Positions 19,138 to 19,269 of a stretch of DNA of 19,269 bases are shown piece after piece. Source of the DNA: Baffinella frigidus (taxonomy: Eukaryota; Cryptophyceae; Cryptomonadales; Baffinellaceae); NCBI GenBank assembly GCA_026770585.1, contig MU646584.1:298530-317798 (forward strand), written 5' to 3'. Each line of letters opens with the position of its first letter. Positions within the stretch are counted from its first letter, which is position 1. The position numbers and the translations under genes were made by a program. Under the pieces are notes generated by a model. That model was not told the origin of the DNA, ran no database searches, and was given only the letters and a program-made list of their open reading frames with translations.

Positions 19138-19269
19138 GTTTGGGGTTTGGGGTTTGGGGTTTGGGGTTTGGGGTTTGGGGTTTGGGGTTTAGGGTTTAGG
19201 GATTAGGGTTTAGGGTTTGGGGTTTGGGGTTTGGGGTTTAGGGTTTAGGGTTTAGGGTTCAGGGTTTAG
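19138..19269 (+). repeat. TTTGGGG/TTTAGGG telomere-type array at right edge
   Basis: About six TTTGGGG units, then TTTAGGG units, another TTTGGGG block, and TTTAGGG again to the window edge. It is much cleaner than the internal arrays. G-rich on the plus strand towards the right edge is the orientation of a right chromosome end. Alternating blocks of two variants suggest block duplication. It may continue beyond the window. Confidence 0.93.

Overview
This window looks like eukaryotic nuclear, subtelomere-like DNA from an organism that uses the 7-bp plant-type telomere repeat (TTTAGGG/CCCTAAA). That repeat occurs in land plants and in many algae and other protists. A repeat-rich alga or protist fits, but the sequence does not fix the lineage. 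There are no bacterial operon features, and I found no rRNA, tRNA or CRISPR. No protein here belongs to a family I recognise. Most open frames are translations of repeats. Only one frame, on the minus strand at 11212-11868, looks mildly protein-like.

Layout. Positions 1-112 are a clean CCCTACA array. A dispersed repeat (family E) follows. Next come a G-strand TTTAGGG array (395-653) and, after a 30-bp junction centred on a perfect 14-bp palindrome, a long degenerate C-strand CCCTAAA array (684-1990). That is the geometry of an end-to-end telomere fusion. From 2.3 to 4.8 kb is a first cluster of short palindromic elements. From 5.0 to 7.2 kb the DNA is mostly non-repetitive and unassigned. From 7.2 to 8.5 kb there are a foldback cluster and two tandem foldbacks (family D). 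From 8.5 to 9.2 kb is another degenerate TTTAGGG-type array. From 9.35 to 10.6 kb is a second palindrome cluster. From 11.2 to 12.5 kb is a second mostly unique region carrying the best coding candidate. From 12.5 to 16.0 kb is a third dense palindrome cluster around a long GA tract. From 16.1 to 19.1 kb is a nest of long-armed foldbacks joined by short repeated linkers. The window ends in a TTTGGGG/TTTAGGG array (19138-19269) in chromosome-end orientation.

The main content is non-coding mobile-type DNA. Family A (about 120 bp, 15 copies plus two remnants) has near-perfect inverted arms that start CAGGGGTACC and are mostly bounded by TA. This resembles non-autonomous Tc1/mariner-like MITEs. 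Family B (about 105 bp, 9 fuller copies plus 4 partial) has ends TATCCCTTAAG/CTTAAGGGATA and carries an inner hairpin whose sequence changes between copies while its arms stay complementary. Family F (about 70-135 bp, 12 copies) is a non-palindromic dispersed repeat. Families C, D and G and several single-copy foldbacks complete the set. No transposase is visible, so any mobilising enzyme would have to be encoded elsewhere. The hairpin covariation in family B, the telomere-fusion geometry and the nested foldbacks at 16-18.5 kb are the observations most worth following up.
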